The notes under the pieces are model-generated. The model saw only the letters and a program-made list of their open reading frames with translations. It searched no databases and had not been told where the DNA came from. Of a stretch of 64,000 bases of DNA, positions 35,782-45,268 are shown one piece after another (the stretch's first letter is position 1; every line of letters starts with the position of its first letter). The translations under genes and the position numbers were made by a program. This DNA comes from Campylobacter concisus (GTDB taxonomy: Bacteria > Campylobacterota > Campylobacteria > Campylobacterales > Campylobacteraceae), in contig NZ_PPAF01000008.1 in NCBI RefSeq assembly GCF_002913045.1, forward strand, positions 62,001-126,000, given 5' to 3'.

Positions 35782-38641
35782 TAAATTTTATATATTGTTA
35801 GCGCCAATAATAATTTCAGCGATCTTTTGCGCATATAGCGGAAATGAAAGCTATAAAAAATTCACAGATCTAAAAGATCTAAATGAAAAACTATATAAAC
35901 AATCCTTAGTATTTCAAACTATAAAATCTGTAATACAAGAGCACGATACGCTAATAGGCAAAAGCCAAGAAGATATAAAAAGGTTGCGGGATAACACATT
36001 AAAAAATACACAAAAATTTATAAATTCTATAAGAAAAGACGATCGCACTGAGATACGAAATATAAATAAATTAAAAGAATTGCTAGCAAATATAAATCAA
36101 AATGATAAATTTGATGAACTATTTTACGAATTTTTCCAAAATATAAATGGAGAAATAGATAGCGATTTTAAACAAGACTTAGACCGAGACTTTCCGCTTA
36201 TAATAAAAGCTTATGCCGCAACTTTAAGTAAAATTTACAATCAACTCTCTTTAGCAAACAACACTAAATACTACGTAAAAAATATCTTTATAAATGGCCC
36301 TTTATTTTCGATAAACAATAATGTGAGAGAAAATATATATTCCGTAAAAGACAACGCGCCAAATCTTGATATGCTTCCAAAAAGTGAGCTAAAAGAGAAT
36401 ATTTATAAAGACTTTAACCAGTTTGAAGCCAACTATCAAGCTAAAAAAATAAGAGAAGCTAAAGCCAAGATCGCATTTTCTGAAAAACTAAATATCGAAG
36501 ATATTATCTTAATCAAACAGTATGAAGATGATAAATTTATACTTTTATTAGATAGTGCCATAAACATAAAAAATGAGCTACTAGAACTTACCGAGAGCGA
36601 GAAAATAAGCTATGGTATAAAGACCTTTTTTGAGTTTTTGCTTTGTGGCTTGCTCATTTTATCTTTGCTTAGCATTTCTGCTAGGTTGAAATTTTTAAAG
36701 ACACTTATCGATAAGTCAAAATACATATCAAACTATATCCTATCATCAAAAGAGACAAGTGCGGATAATGCGATATCAAAGCTCATAAAAACTTATGAAG
36801 ATCTAAAAGAAACCTATATAAAAGATAGCAGCTTTTTTCAGATAAAAGATAGATATATTTTATCAGTGAGCAAGAAGCTAGAGTCCATTAATAAAGAAAT
36901 TTTTACATCGACTGCGGCTTTAAAAATAGAAACAAATAATAGCAAAAAGCAAGTATTTATAGATACGATAGAAAAAAATGCAAATATCATGACTTCGCTT
37001 TATAACAATGCTAAAAATATCTCAAATGTTAAAAAATATAGCGAATGCAATAAAACCGAGATATTTGATCCTCAAAAAAGCTTTGAAGAAATTTTGCAAG
37101 CAAATATTGTCTATTCGCAAAGCAAAAAGATAAATTTTATAAGCTACCTTGATCCAAGCCTTGCAAATGAACTAGAAGGAAATCTAAATTCATTAAAAAC
37201 CGCATTTAACTCTATCTTTTTGGCATCTTTATCAATGTCTTTAAGACATCAAAATATTATCATCGCTATCAAAAAAGTTCAAAAAGAGTTTGATAGAAGT
37301 GGACTTTGTTCTGTAAGCTTTAGCATAAAAAATAGCTCAGCTGCCATGAGTGAAAAGCAAATTTCAGATATATTTTCAGATGATGAGAATAGCTTAAATA
37401 ATGATGAGAGCGAGTTTTATCTAAAAATCGCTCAAATTTATTTAAAAAATTTAGAAAGTAAGCTGGAGATTAACTCGTTTCCAAGTATTGGCAATGAGTT
37501 TAAATTTGTAGTCATTTTTAAAACAACATCAAACTATAAAGACTTTGATATAAAATGCAATCATAAATTAGCATTCTTGCAAGATGTAAATGTCGCTTAC
37601 AACGAAGCTTTTGAGCAGACTACAAAAGACCTTGGGCTCAAAGTAGATATGCTAACAAGCACTAGTCCATCTATTACAAAAAATTATGATGCTATATTTT
37701 TAAGAAACACCAATAAGCAAGGCCAAGATATTAAAAATCCGCTCATTTTAAAAGATCCGCTAACTCCGTTAAGCATCACAAGGCTACTTTGCTTAGACGA
37801 AGCTGATATTATGAATAAAAATTTAAACGATAAACCAAAAATTTTGATCTGCGATACTAATGAAATTTACATAGATATAACAGCAAATGGCTTTAGTAAA
37901 TTTAACTGCGAAGTTGTTGGAGTTTGTAATAAAAAAGATCTAAAACAAGCCATAAAGCAAGGCGATTTTGACCTTATCTTTGTTGGCTCGAAATTTTTCG
38001 AAGCTGAAAAAAATAGCCTTCAAAAAAATCTTGATCTTATAAAAGCGGCCATACAAAATGCAAAAATTCCAATTATACTAATGCTTTCAAATACTTCAAA
38101 TATAGATGGAGACAGCGTCAAAGAATACTTCAATGCCTATATAAAAACGCCAATAAATAGCGACGAACTGGCTCAAATTTTTAGAAAATTTTTGCCAAAT
38201 TTTGGCGAGATTGCAATAGATGAAAGCTATCTGGCAAAAAGCGAAAATATTATTTTATTTAAGAAATCACCAATGGAAAATAAAATATTTAGCTCAGCTT
38301 TAGGGGAATTTTACAACACACTTGAAACCACAAATAGCTTTGATGAGCTATTAACAAAGATAAAAACCAAAACTTACGGTATCGTTCTTATAGATGAAAA
38401 CGTAAAAGGCTTCAACTACGAAGAGCTAACAAGAGTTGTTGATAAGATAAGACAAAGCCAAAAGGTTGATACAAGAGTGCTGATATTTGGCGCACAAGAA
38501 AGAAGTGAATTTTCTTTTGTAAAAGTGTTAGCCAAAAATATCACAAAAGCAGAGCTTTCAGCTACAGTAAGAGAGCAAATCGATTCTATGGGCACTAGCT
38601 ATGCTAAAAGCTCTTATGAATTTATTAAGTTTAACGCCTAA
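35771..38641 (+). CDS. Membrane sensor with degenerate histidine-kinase and receiver domains
   Basis: 956 aa. TM1 at about 7-22 and TM2 at 286-303 bracket a mostly helical periplasmic region of about 260 residues. A kinase-like region (about 356-590) follows. At its start, where kinases have SHELR, this one reads SKKLE (K368 in place of His). The N-box lacks its Asn and the ATP-lid glycines are replaced. Then come receiver-like domains at about 600-680, 688-808 and 824-935. In the middle one the acceptor Asp is Gly (DLIFVG, G739), though K792 in IKTPI is kept. The last keeps an Asp in LIDEN (D875). It looks like a scaffold or signal-binding pseudo-kinase, not an enzyme. Co-transcribed with uvrC and the PAS-like gene; its stop overlaps the convergent trpE. 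Confidence 0.75.
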   Translation: MKNNKFYILLAPIIISAIFCAYSGNESYKKFTDLKDLNEKLYKQSLVFQTIKSVIQEHDTLIGKSQEDIKRLRDNTLKNTQKFINSIRKDDRTEIRNINKLKELLANINQNDKFDELFYEFFQNINGEIDSDFKQDLDRDFPLIIKAYAATLSKIYNQLSLANNTKYYVKNIFINGPLFSINNNVRENIYSVKDNAPNLDMLPKSELKENIYKDFNQFEANYQAKKIREAKAKIAFSEKLNIEDIILIKQYEDDKFILLLDSAINIKNELLELTESEKISYGIKTFFEFLLCGLLILSLLSISARLKFLKTLIDKSKYISNYILSSKETSADNAISKLIKTYEDLKETYIKDSSFFQIKDRYILSVSKKLESINKEIFTSTAALKIETNNSKKQVFIDTIEKNANIMTSLYNNAKNISNVKKYSECNKTEIFDPQKSFEEILQANIVYSQSKKINFISYLDPSLANELEGNLNSLKTAFNSIFLASLSMSLRHQNIIIAIKKVQKEFDRSGLCSVSFSIKNSSAAMSEKQISDIFSDDENSLNNDESEFYLKIAQIYLKNLESKLEINSFPSIGNEFKFVVIFKTTSNYKDFDIKCNHKLAFLQDVNVAYNEAFEQTTKDLGLKVDMLTSTSPSITKNYDAIFLRNTNKQGQDIKNPLILKDPLTPLSITRLLCLDEADIMNKNLNDKPKILICDTNEIYIDITANGFSKFNCEVVGVCNKKDLKQAIKQGDFDLIFVGSKFFEAEKNSLQKNLDLIKAAIQNAKIPIILMLSNTSNIDGDSVKEYFNAYIKTPINSDELAQIFRKFLPNFGEIAIDESYLAKSENIILFKKSPMENKIFSSALGEFYNTLETTNSFDELLTKIKTKTYGIVLIDENVKGFNYEELTRVVDKIRQSQKVDTRVLIFGAQERSEFSFVKVLAKNITKAELSATVREQIDSMGTSYAKSSYEFIKFNA

Positions 38642-39909
38642 AACTCTTTTGCGTTATTTTTAAATACATTTAGCACGCTTGCTCGCTTATGACAAATTTC
38701 GGCGTATTCTCTTTCGCTCTTTGAGTCATAAACTATACCAGCTCCAGCCCCCACAAATACATCACTAAATCCATTTTCACCTGGCACAAAGATGGCTGAG
38801 CGAATAAGAATAGCAACCTGAGCATCGCCATTAAAATGTAAAAATCCAATGCCGCCGCCATAGATATTTCGCTCAGAAATTTCAAGCTCATTGATTATCT
38901 GCATAGCTCTTATTTTTGGGGCTCCGCTTAGCGTGCCAGCTGGGAAAATACTAGCTAAGACGTCAAAAAGATCAAGCCCTTTGGCGCACTTGCCATAGAC
39001 ATCACTTACGATATGAATTACTTTTTCATATTTTTGGATATGCATCGCATTTCTTACAGCTACACTTTTTGGTTCTGAAACCCTGCCAATGTCATTTCTA
39101 GCAAGATCAATTAGCATCTTGTGCTCAGCCAGCTCCTTTTCGTCACTTAAAAGCTCATTTTCAAGTGCCGCATCTGCATTTGCATCACTTCCTCTAGGTC
39201 TTGTGCCCGCAATTGGTGCCACAAAAATTTGCCCACTTTTCATCTCAAAAACAAGCTCTGGCGAAGAGCCAACCACATCGCCATAAGGTGTAGGAAAATG
39301 AAACATATATGGGCTTGGATTTGTAAGTGAGAGCTTTTTATAAAATTCCAAACTGCTCATATTCGTTGAAATTTCAAGCAATTCACCAAGCACCACCTGA
39401 AAGACATCGCCACTTCTTATATACTCTTTTGCTAACTCAACCATATCCTCAAAGTGTGTCTTTTCTTTACCAAGATCAGTTTTTATACTAAATTTACTCT
39501 GCTCTTTGCTTTTACATTCAACTTTCGCATCAAGCAAAAAGTCATAATATTTATTCTTATCTCCATAAAATGTATAAATTTTACTCATCTTGTCAAAGTG
39601 CAGATAGGCCTTTGCATCGGCATAGATAAATTTTGGAAATTCATACTTTTTAGCTTTCTCTTCTCTGATATATTCAAAATATCTCACACCATCATAAGCA
39701 AAAACACCAAATAGACCTGCAAATGGAGCTAAAGATTTATTACGATTTGTATCAAAATAACTTCTAAGCCCATAAAAATCCATATCCTTTTCATCGATGT
39801 ATTCACAATCAATGCCTATAATCGTTTGCGTCTTATCCTCGGCTAGGTAGCTATTTTTAAATTTCTCTCTGATTGCTTCGTAATAAAAAAGTGGTTGTTC
39901 TAAGAGCAT
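38638..39909 (-). CDS. trpE: Anthranilate synthase component I (TrpE-type chorismate-utilising enzyme)
   Basis: 423 aa. The chorismate-binding domain carries PIAGTRPRG (about 235), the ELAEHKMLIDLARNDIGRV segment and the C-terminal SIFPAGTLSGAPKIRAM. The Ala in PIAGT favours TrpE over PabB (usually PIKGT). It lacks most of the extra N-terminal region of the ~520-aa enterobacterial enzyme. No trpG or trpD is next to it in this window, so the glutaminase partner must lie elsewhere. AAGGA precedes the ATG. Single gene, ending convergent with the degenerate kinase (4-bp overlap). Confidence 0.82.
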   Translation of the reverse strand: MLLEQPLFYYEAIREKFKNSYLAEDKTQTIIGIDCEYIDEKDMDFYGLRSYFDTNRNKSLAPFAGLFGVFAYDGVRYFEYIREEKAKKYEFPKFIYADAKAYLHFDKMSKIYTFYGDKNKYYDFLLDAKVECKSKEQSKFSIKTDLGKEKTHFEDMVELAKEYIRSGDVFQVVLGELLEISTNMSSLEFYKKLSLTNPSPYMFHFPTPYGDVVGSSPELVFEMKSGQIFVAPIAGTRPRGSDANADAALENELLSDEKELAEHKMLIDLARNDIGRVSEPKSVAVRNAMHIQKYEKVIHIVSDVYGKCAKGLDLFDVLASIFPAGTLSGAPKIRAMQIINELEISERNIYGGGIGFLHFNGDAQVAILIRSAIFVPGENGFSDVFVGAGAGIVYDSKSEREYAEICHKRASVLNVFKNNAKEF

Positions 39910-40032
39910 TTTTTTCCTTTAAATTTTAAATGATTATAAAAAAAGTTCGCTTTTAGTTTTTAAAATTTTTATCAAATTTCTAAATTTATGCCCAAATTTC
40001 ACCTTTTTACTATTTTTTTAACACCGCTTGGC

Positions 40033-40038
40033 TAAAAT
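40033..40038 (+). promoter_or_regulatory. Possible -10 element of the TauE-type permease gene
   Basis: TAAAAT on the plus strand, 24 bp before the ATG at 40062, in the 152-bp divergent gap with trpE; AAAGGA lies between it and the start. Tentative. Confidence 0.35.
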
Positions 40039-40061
40039 TTGGCACTCGTAAAAGGAAATTT

Positions 40062-40802
40062 ATGCTTTTTGTTGAACTTTTTATAATTGGTATCGGCGTT
40101 GGATACATCGCTGGCTTTTTTGGCATCGGTGGCGGCACAGTCGTTGTTCCTATAATGGTCGCCTTTGGATATGACGTGAAAACAGCTATTGGTATAAGCG
40201 TCATGCAGATGATATTTAGTGCGACTTTTGGCTCATACCTAAACTATAAAGCTGGGCTTTTAAAACTAAACCGCGGCGTATTTTTAGGTCTTGGAGGATT
40301 GGTCGGAGCTAGCTTTAGTGGCATAATCGTATCTCATACACCTGAGCTCTTACTCGAACTGCTCTTGCTTGCAACTTTTATCTTTTCACTCATAAAACTA
40401 TACTTCACACCAAATAGTGACGGTACAAATGCGAACAACTCAGTGTTTTTACTATTTCTAGTTGGTTTTTTCATAGGTGCACTTGCCATTAGTATAGGCA
40501 TAGGCGGTGGGGTTTTTATAGCTCCTATTTTAGTTGGCTTCTTGCGCTATGATATGAAAAAAGCCGTTTCAATAGGAGTATTTTTCGTGATGTTTGCAGC
40601 CATTTCAGGCTTTATCTCACTATCTTTAAACGGCCACATCTCTTATTTAGAGGGTACATTCCTAGGACTTGGCTCACTAATAGGAGCTTACTTTGGCACC
40701 AAGAAAACACAAGCTATGGACAAAAAAGCACTTAAAAAGTGGTTTTTACTCTTTTATATTTTGATGATAACTCTAATCTTAAAAGATATGATATTTGGCT
40801 AA
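40062..40802 (+). CDS. Sulfite exporter TauE/SafE-family permease
   Basis: 246-aa membrane protein with about eight hydrophobic segments. The two halves repeat the pattern GYIAGFFGIGGGTVVVPIMV (about 15-34) and ISIGIGGGVFIAPILV (about 145-160), the hallmark glycine-rich loops of the family. Members export sulfur-containing anions or act as general permeases; the substrate cannot be read here. Stands alone, convergent with the methyltransferase gene; a shared hairpin at 40808-40840 separates them. Confidence 0.88.
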   Translation: MLFVELFIIGIGVGYIAGFFGIGGGTVVVPIMVAFGYDVKTAIGISVMQMIFSATFGSYLNYKAGLLKLNRGVFLGLGGLVGASFSGIIVSHTPELLLELLLLATFIFSLIKLYFTPNSDGTNANNSVFLLFLVGFFIGALAISIGIGGGVFIAPILVGFLRYDMKKAVSIGVFFVMFAAISGFISLSLNGHISYLEGTFLGLGSLIGAYFGTKKTQAMDKKALKKWFLLFYILMITLILKDMIFG

Positions 40803-40807
40803 ATCAA

Positions 40808-40840
40808 AAATTTAAGGCTAGGCTAGCTAGTCTTAAATTT
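40808..40840. terminator. Bidirectional terminator between convergent genes
   Basis: AAATTTAAGGCTAG and CTAGTCTTAAATTT form a 14-pair stem (one G-U) with a five-base loop. It begins six bases after the permease stop and includes the stop codon of the methyltransferase gene. On the minus strand TTTGATTT follows; on the plus strand there is no U-run, so its action there is less certain. Confidence 0.7.
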
Positions 40841-42293
40841 CTTCAAAAAAGTAGGCTTCGCTTAATTTAAAAGCAAGCTTATCTAGCTCATCTTTACTTA
40901 AATTTACGCTCTTTGCGATATCTTCTAAACTAGCTTTGCCATCAAATTTTAAAGCGGCCTTGATCTCTTCATGGCTTAAATTTAACTTGCCATTTAGCTC
41001 ATTTGCCAAAGAGATAACTGGCGAGCTAGCATTTAAAAAATACTCAAGATACGCAGCAGTTCTAGGCTTTAGTCTAGTTTTGCCGGGCTCATAGATAAGT
41101 GCTGCAAGTTTTGAAGAAGAAATTTTAGTGTTTTGATCGTTTAAAATTTCAAGCAGTCCCACAAAAGCTTCATTTGCATTCTCACCAAGTGCCGTTTTTA
41201 CTTCGCTTAAATTTAAGCTTTGTGGATAGCTTTTGCTTAAAATTTCTTGCGTTTTAGTCCTTGACTGCTCACTAAAATATGCAAAATAAATCCTATCAAG
41301 CTCACTCTCTCCAAGCACTGCATCAAAGTCCTCAGCACCACCAAGCCTCTCCTTGTGAGCGATGAGACTTTTTCTAAATGATCTATTAAACAAAAAGTCG
41401 TTTAGTTGCTCTTTTTTGATGCGAGAGTTGTAATTTTGCTCGATATGTGCATCAAAGCGGTAAATCCCAGTTGAGCTTGCAAAGATATCATTTAGCGAAG
41501 CGTCTATGACGTAGCAAAGTCCGTGCTTGTCGATATGTTTAGCAAATTTATGAAAGTAGATTGGCTCGTTGCTTGCCTCTAAAAAGTCATGCAATATATA
41601 ATAATCATTGCCCTTTGCGATGATACCTTGTAAGAAATTTAGCTGTGTTAGAAGAAGCTTCATGCTATCTTTGTATACGACATCACTTTGGTTTTGCAGG
41701 CTAAATTTCAAATAATCCTGCAAAAAATTTAACTCACCTTTCACATGAGCAAGTGCTTCTTTGCTGTCGTTGCCTGAACTTACAAAAAGCATAAAATCTC
41801 TTAAAATATCAAGGCTCTTCCAGCCAGGATAGGTATTATACGAAACATAAGCGATGCCATCCTTGCTAAGTAGTGCCTTAATCGTGGCAAGCAGCGCATC
41901 TCTTACATTTGGGCTCACCCAGCTATAAACACCATGAGCGATAATATAGTCAAATTTTCCAAGCTCTTTTATATCGCTTTCGTTCATGTGCAAAAAATTT
42001 CGCTCAAGCAGAGTAAAATTTTCTAAACCTATCTGCTTTGCTACTTTGTTACCTTCAGCCACTTGATGGCTTGAGATGTCGATACCAACGACTTTTGCAT
42101 TTTTATGTGAAATGGCAAATGGCAAGATGTTACCGCCATATGATGAGCCAAGCTCAAGCACTCTAGCCTCTTTTAGGCTAGCTGCTTTAAGTCCCAGAAA
42201 TTTAGCAACCGCTTCTATCCTAACTGGCGAGCAGTCGCTAAATGCAGCCGAGAAATAAGGAATTTCATCGTAAGCTTTCTTTGTTTTATTCAT
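40833..42293 (-). CDS. SAM-dependent methyltransferase with C-terminal regulatory domain
   Basis: 486 aa. The N-terminal Rossmann methyltransferase has VLELGSSYGGNILPFA (motif I, about 44-59) and KVVGIDISSHQV (motif II). The middle (about 215-300) resembles the methyltransferase regulatory domain (PF10119 type), with YDFL-like segments such as YYILHDFLEASNEPIYFHKF. The C-terminal region is a winged-helix-like tail (LSHEEIKAALKF). Substrate unknown; such proteins have been linked to modification of surface structures. Starts at the base where serC ends (1-bp overlap), so it is in the serC transcript, though unrelated to serine synthesis. Confidence 0.8.
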   Translation of the reverse strand: MNKTKKAYDEIPYFSAAFSDCSPVRIEAVAKFLGLKAASLKEARVLELGSSYGGNILPFAISHKNAKVVGIDISSHQVAEGNKVAKQIGLENFTLLERNFLHMNESDIKELGKFDYIIAHGVYSWVSPNVRDALLATIKALLSKDGIAYVSYNTYPGWKSLDILRDFMLFVSSGNDSKEALAHVKGELNFLQDYLKFSLQNQSDVVYKDSMKLLLTQLNFLQGIIAKGNDYYILHDFLEASNEPIYFHKFAKHIDKHGLCYVIDASLNDIFASSTGIYRFDAHIEQNYNSRIKKEQLNDFLFNRSFRKSLIAHKERLGGAEDFDAVLGESELDRIYFAYFSEQSRTKTQEILSKSYPQSLNLSEVKTALGENANEAFVGLLEILNDQNTKISSSKLAALIYEPGKTRLKPRTAAYLEYFLNASSPVISLANELNGKLNLSHEEIKAALKFDGKASLEDIAKSVNLSKDELDKLAFKLSEAYFFEEI

Positions 42294-43372
42294 CAGCTAT
42301 GTTTTCTTGCAAATTCTCTCATAAACTCACCAAGTTTCTCAACGTCGCTTTGGCTAACGGCGTTGTAGATAGATGCTCTTATGCCACCAAGATGTCTGTG
42401 ACCTTTTAGCCCTAGCATGCCCTCTTTTAGTGCTTCTTCGACAAAAACTGGCTCAAGCGCATGATCTTTTGGTATCGTAAAGCTCACATTCATATCTGAC
42501 CTGCTTAATTTTTTGGCATGTCCCACGTAAAAGCCATTTGAGCTATCTATGATGTCATAAAGCGTGCTTGCTTTTTTCGCATTTATCTTCTCAACCTCGG
42601 TAAGTCCGCCAAGATCTAGTAGGTGCTGCATGGTTAAATTTAAAAGATAAATTCCAAAAGTTGGCGGTGTGTTATAGAGTGAGTTTGCCTCTACGTGCGT
42701 TTTGTAGCGCAAAAACATAGGGACGTTTTGGCTGCTCACGCGATCAACTAGGTCTTTTCTTAAAATGACGATAGTCACGCCGCTTGGACCTGCATTTTTC
42801 TGAGCACCACCGTAAAGCAAGCCGATACTGCTAAAATCAAGCGGTCTAGCGAAAAAGTCGCTCGAAGCATCGACAACAAGTGGAGATTTTGTCTTTGGCA
42901 TAGCCTTATACTGCGTGCCGTAAATCGTGTTGTTTGAGCAGATGTAGGCGTAGTCGGCATCGTCACTAAATTTCACATCAGGGATGTAAGAGAAATTTTC
43001 ATCCTCACTGCTTGCTACGACATCTACATTTACGCCAAGCACTTTTGCCTCTTTGATCGCCTTGTTTGTCCAAACGCCAGTGTTTGCGTACTGCGCCTTG
43101 CCGCCTTGGCATAAATTCATTGGTATCATGCTAAATTGCAAGTGTGCGCCGCCTTGCAAAAATAAAATTTCATACTCATCGCCGATGCCGTAAAGCTTTC
43201 TTATCTTCTCCATCGCGCCAAAATGGATCTCTTCAAAGGTCTTGCTTCTGTGGCTGATCTCCATGATCGAGTAGCCCTCGCCTCTGTAGTCGGTAAATTC
43301 GGCCTTTGCATGCTCTAAAACGCTTAGTGGTATCGCGCTTGGACCTGCGCTAAAGTTGATTTTTCTACTCAT
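42293..43372 (-). CDS. serC: Phosphoserine aminotransferase SerC
   Basis: Transaminates 3-phosphohydroxypyruvate in serine synthesis, and 4-phosphohydroxythreonine in PLP synthesis. The 359 aa begin [16 protein letters not shown]; the PLP lysine is K192 in [11 protein letters not shown] and VVDASSDFF holds the ring aspartate. [14 protein letters not shown] near 330 is the conserved C-terminal substrate segment. Normal length. Sits between xseA (2 bp apart) and the methyltransferase. serB, the last step of the serine pathway, is in the same window at 59423. Confidence 0.94.
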   Translation of the reverse strand: MSRKINFSAGPSAIPLSVLEHAKAEFTDYRGEGYSIMEISHRSKTFEEIHFGAMEKIRKLYGIGDEYEILFLQGGAHLQFSMIPMNLCQGGKAQYANTGVWTNKAIKEAKVLGVNVDVVASSEDENFSYIPDVKFSDDADYAYICSNNTIYGTQYKAMPKTKSPLVVDASSDFFARPLDFSSIGLLYGGAQKNAGPSGVTIVILRKDLVDRVSSQNVPMFLRYKTHVEANSLYNTPPTFGIYLLNLTMQHLLDLGGLTEVEKINAKKASTLYDIIDSSNGFYVGHAKKLSRSDMNVSFTIPKDHALEPVFVEEALKEGMLGLKGHRHLGGIRASIYNAVSQSDVEKLGEFMREFARKHS

Positions 43373-43374
43373 TT

Positions 43375-44541
43375 TTACTCCTTGATTATTGCTTTTTTAT
43401 GTGTATTTTGCGAGATGAGCTCTATCTCATCGTCTATTTTTAAATCCCTAAGATCGGCTCTCTTGCCATCTTTTCTAACCTCAATAAGTCCCTTCGTTCT
43501 CTCAAAAAAGAGCTCTCTCATCTCATAAGCCTTCTCTAGCGAGCTAAGAGCCGAGCCAAGGACTAAAATTTTTCTTTGCACGGCATTTGCTAGGGCGTTT
43601 TGCTTATTTGTCACCTCGCTAAATTTTAGCTCGATCATAGCTTTTAGAGCATTTGATGAAAATTTAGAAAGAAGGACATTTAGCAAATTTTGCTTTTTGG
43701 TGATCTTTAAATTTAAAGCGCTATCAAGATCGTCGCTGAGCCTATCAAGATACTGGAAAAACGCCTCTTCATCAGGCAGCAGATCAAGCATAGCTGCACT
43801 TGGCGTAAGCGACCTACGATCTGCCACAAAGTCGCTTATAACATAGTCTATCTCGTGTCCTATAGCGCTTACGACTGGCGTTTTGGTGGCGTAAATTTCA
43901 CGCGCCAAGCCCTCGTCGTTAAAGCACCAAAGATCCTCTTTACTACCACCTCCGCGAGCCAAAACTATCACATCAACGCCGTATTTATCGGCTCTTCGTA
44001 AAGCCTTTATGAGCGAGCTTGGGGCATTTTCACCCTGAGTTAGCGCGTCAAAAATATAAATTTCGCTTAATTTCCAACGACTAGTCACGACCTTTAGCAT
44101 ATCCTGAAGCGCCGCCGAAGTAGCGCTTGTGACAAGGGCTATTTTCTTAGGTAAATTTGGTATCTCTTTTTTTGCAGCAATGTCAAAAAGGCCCTCATTT
44201 TCGAGCTTTTCTTTAAGCTGCCTAAACGCAAGCTCAAGCTCACCCTCGCCATCAGGCAGCATCGCACTAGCCACTAGCTGATACGACCCACTTGGCGAAT
44301 AAATGGTCACTTTGCCATAAATTTTTACTTTTAGGCCATCTTTTGGTAAGAATTTGACCTTTTGGTTATTCATGCGATACATCACGGCTGAAATGCTTGA
44401 CTTCTCATCCTTTAGCGTGAAGTACCAGTGCCCAGAAGCGTGCTTAGTAAGGCGCGAAATTTCTCCGCTTACCTCGACGTAGTCAAGTGTGGCTTCAAGC
44501 AGTGCCTTTGCTTTTTCGTTTAGCTCAGAAACACTAAGCAT
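43375..44541 (-). CDS. xseA: Exodeoxyribonuclease VII large subunit XseA
   Basis: Single-strand DNA exonuclease subunit. The 388 aa start with an OB-fold ([22 protein letters not shown], about 22-43). The catalytic domain follows ([15 protein letters not shown], then [19 protein letters not shown] and [29 protein letters not shown] at about 240). The C-terminal coiled-coil part is shorter than in E. coli (456 aa), as usual in this group. No xseB is adjacent. Four bases separate it from ubiE. Confidence 0.92.
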   Translation of the reverse strand: MLSVSELNEKAKALLEATLDYVEVSGEISRLTKHASGHWYFTLKDEKSSISAVMYRMNNQKVKFLPKDGLKVKIYGKVTIYSPSGSYQLVASAMLPDGEGELELAFRQLKEKLENEGLFDIAAKKEIPNLPKKIALVTSATSAALQDMLKVVTSRWKLSEIYIFDALTQGENAPSSLIKALRRADKYGVDVIVLARGGGSKEDLWCFNDEGLAREIYATKTPVVSAIGHEIDYVISDFVADRRSLTPSAAMLDLLPDEEAFFQYLDRLSDDLDSALNLKITKKQNLLNVLLSKFSSNALKAMIELKFSEVTNKQNALANAVQRKILVLGSALSSLEKAYEMRELFFERTKGLIEVRKDGKRADLRDLKIDDEIELISQNTHKKAIIKE

Positions 44542-44545
44542 TGAC

Positions 44546-45256
44546 TTATCTTACCTTTTTAGCGATAAATAGTGTCGAGATATCCATGCTAAAGCCCTTG
44601 CAAAGCTCTATCTCAAAGCCAGCTTCGGCTAGCTCGTCGCAAAAGCTCTTTGCGTCCAAGAAATTTTCGATCGAACTAGGCAGATACTCGTATGCCTCTT
44701 TGTTTTTTGAGATAAAGCCACCAATTTTTGGCAAAATTTTACTTAAGTAAAAATCTCTTAGCGAGGTTATAAGGCCCTTTTTCTGGCGTTTTGTAAATTC
44801 AAGTACAACTACGTAGCCATTTAAATCAAGCACTCTGTTAAACTCCCTAAGTGCCGCCTTTCGCTCGACCACATTTCTGATGCCATAGCTTATGCTTAAA
44901 ATTTGAGCCTCACCGCTTGCGAGCGTTGTGTTGTCAGCGTATGCCTCTATAAATTTAAAATTTGGAAATTTCGCCCTAGCCTCTTTTAGCATACCACTTG
45001 AGGGATCGATGCCAGTGAGGCTTTTTATCTGCACGCCAAATTCTTTTGAAATTTCACTCCAAAGCCCCATCATATCGCCAGTGCCACAAGCCACATCCAC
45101 GATATTTATGCTTTTATTTTTAAAAATTTCTAGCATATATCTGCAGGCAAATTTCCTCCAACTCACGTCCACACCAAGACTTAGCACTCTGTTTGCGACG
45201 TCATAAGTCGGAGCGATCTGGTTAAACATATCAACGATTTTTTCTTGTTTTTGCAT
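44546..45256 (-). CDS. ubiE: Demethylmenaquinone methyltransferase UbiE/MenG
   Basis: SAM-dependent C-methylation of demethylmenaquinone; Campylobacter uses menaquinone, so the MenG role is expected. The 236 aa include MFNQIAPTYDVANRVLSLGVD at the start (the UbiE YD.mN...s.G signature), motif I VDVACGTGDMM (about 53-63), LTGIDPSSGML and YGIRNVVERKAAL near 125, the second family signature. Length is close to the family norm. Lies between the CYTH/CHAD gene (12 bp) and xseA (4 bp), the same order as C. jejuni. Confidence 0.93.
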   Translation of the reverse strand: MQKQEKIVDMFNQIAPTYDVANRVLSLGVDVSWRKFACRYMLEIFKNKSINIVDVACGTGDMMGLWSEISKEFGVQIKSLTGIDPSSGMLKEARAKFPNFKFIEAYADNTTLASGEAQILSISYGIRNVVERKAALREFNRVLDLNGYVVVLEFTKRQKKGLITSLRDFYLSKILPKIGGFISKNKEAYEYLPSSIENFLDAKSFCDELAEAGFEIELCKGFSMDISTLFIAKKVR

Positions 45257-45268
45257 AAATTTGCCCTT

